Below are positions 5,231 to 5,528 of a DNA stretch of 5,528 bases, one piece after another. The notes below the pieces were generated by a model, which was not told where the DNA came from, ran no database searches, and worked only from the letters and a program-made list of their open reading frames with translations. Position numbers and translations under genes: made by a program. Position 1 is the stretch's first letter. Each line of letters begins with the position of its first letter. The stretch comes from Physcocola sp002396385. GTDB taxonomy: Bacteria > Bacteroidota > Bacteroidia > Bacteroidales > Paludibacteraceae. The stretch covers positions 1-5,528 of the forward strand of contig CAMNDM010000085.1 in the NCBI GenBank assembly GCA_946535435.1, given 5' to 3'.

Positions 5231-5349
5231 TGCAAAAATCTGCAAATGAAGTTGCCGTCAAAAATAAAATATACAAACATCTGCAAAAACGTTTTTCCAG
5301 TTCTTTGTATATTCACATTCGTTAACGCGGATTTTTGCAGATTCTTGCA
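5231..5349. repeat. Outer inverted repeat of 15 bp flanking a palindrome
   Basis: TGCAAAAATCTGCAA at 5231-5245 is the reverse complement of TTGCAGATTCTTGCA at 5335-5349 with 14 of 15 bases matching. The arms are 89 bp apart and enclose the 44-bp palindrome at 5269-5312. The core CTGCAAA occurs four times, on the plus strand at 5240 and 5281 and inverted at 5334-5340 and 5410-5416. The arrangement looks like binding sites for a dimeric DNA-binding protein or a folded structural element, rather than coding sequence. Confidence 0.6.
5269..5312. repeat. 44-bp imperfect palindrome
   Basis: The left arm, 5269-5290, starts ATATACAAA and ends CTGCAAAAAC. The right arm, 5291-5312, starts GTTTTTCCAG and ends TTTGTATAT. 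They pair at 19 of 22 positions with no spacer: the outer nine and inner six pairs are perfect, and the mismatches are confined to three positions. The right-arm sequence CAGTTCTTTGTATAT (5298-5312) recurs exactly at 5414-5428. The centre AAAAACGTTTTT is self-complementary, so a cruciform or a symmetric protein site is possible. Confidence 0.7.
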
Positions 5350-5413
5350 ATTGCTGTGAAGCGAGTGAAGTGCGACTTCCAATTTCAGTCCCTTTAGGTA
5401 CATTTATTCTTTG

Positions 5414-5428
5414 CAGTTCTTTGTATAT
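5414..5428 (+). repeat. Second exact copy of a 15-bp palindrome arm
   Basis: CAGTTCTTTGTATAT here equals 5298-5312, 116 bp upstream. It runs directly into TATCTTTA (5426-5433), the same -7-like octamer seen at 4993-5000, with TTTA 19 bases before it (5403-5406). That makes a weak second plus-strand promoter candidate overlapping the repeat. Confidence 0.5.
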
Positions 5429-5479
5429 CTTTATAATCAGACGAAAAATCGGTGCATTTTGTAACTCAAAATTGGCTTG

Positions 5480-5527
5480 TTAAAAAGTGTTGACCCTGTT
5501 TTTTATCCCTTTGAGCCATTTTTCGAA
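5480..5527 (-). CDS. Possible C-terminal end of a gene entering from the right edge (doubtful)
   Basis: Read on the minus strand from the edge, the frame gives FEKWLKGIKNRVNTF then TAA at 5482-5480. Fifteen codons are too few for a firm call, but the basic, aromatic composition resembles transposase C-termini. Just past the stop is a 6-bp hairpin (ATTTTG 5456-5461 with CAAAAT 5467-5472). CGAAAAAT (5442-5449) and ATTTTTCG (5518-5525) form a small inverted repeat around it. An insertion-sequence end is conceivable but unproven; the frame may simply be open by chance. Confidence 0.2.
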   Translation of the reverse strand, partial: FEKWLKGIKNRVNTF

Positions 5528-5528
5528 A

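Noticed and set aside
5367..5379. GAAGT-GCG-ACTTC small hairpin as a terminator
   Set aside because: Only five base pairs and no following T run; not enough for an intrinsic terminator.
5182..5403. 73-codon minus-strand open frame across the repeat region
   Set aside because: It runs straight through the 44-bp palindrome and inverted repeats, its N-terminus overlaps no promoter or ribosome site, and its sequence has no recognisable domain pattern. More likely an accidental opening in repeat DNA.
5231..5428. CRISPR array
   Set aside because: Repeats are inverted and irregularly spaced, with too few direct copies and no uniform spacers.

Overview
The window looks like chromosomal DNA from a member of the Bacteroidota, probably order Bacteroidales (Bacteroides or Prevotella type). 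The reasons are weak or absent Shine-Dalgarno sequences, TTTG / TAnnTTTG-type promoter matches, short lipoprotein signal peptides, a secreted protein with a T9SS-like C-terminal tail, and gene families I associate with that group. This placement is a judgement from the sequence, not from a search.

Left part (1-872, clearly AT-rich, minus strand): what appears to be a decayed restriction-modification or mobile-defence remnant. The C-terminal end of a beta-class adenine/cytosine-N4 DNA methyltransferase (about 493-780) is cut off at its 5' side and carries a frameshift in a run of six A. It is followed on the same strand by an intact 142-residue Uma2-like PD-(D/E)XK protein (24-452).

Centre (873-4255, plus strand, close to half GC in its later genes): a four-gene cassette. 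It encodes a flavodoxin-fold NAD(P)H:FMN-type oxidoreductase with a cysteine cluster, a secreted cyclophilin-like-fold protein, an alpha/beta-hydrolase lipoprotein with a cysteine nucleophile, and an AraC-family regulator. The last three genes are 3 bp and 1 bp apart and are almost certainly co-transcribed. The flavoprotein sits 166 bp upstream; that gap holds a possible 34-codon membrane peptide and a hairpin directly before the next start codon. The likely theme is regulated reduction or hydrolysis of a small organic compound, with one enzyme in the cytoplasm and two proteins in the envelope. The substrate is unknown.

Right part (4256-5528): a bidirectional terminator separates the cassette from a convergent minus-strand small lipoprotein (4295-4666). 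The upstream region of that gene holds a degenerate TTTGGG hexamer array and a candidate promoter. The remaining roughly 860 bp (4667-5528) have no long gene. They hold a well-formed plus-strand promoter (4970-5000), a possible 43-codon ORF whose start codon lies in a perfect hairpin (5095-5226), a compact set of inverted and direct repeats around a 44-bp imperfect palindrome (5231-5428), and possibly the last 15 codons of a minus-strand gene entering from the right edge.

No CRISPR array, tRNA or rRNA was seen.
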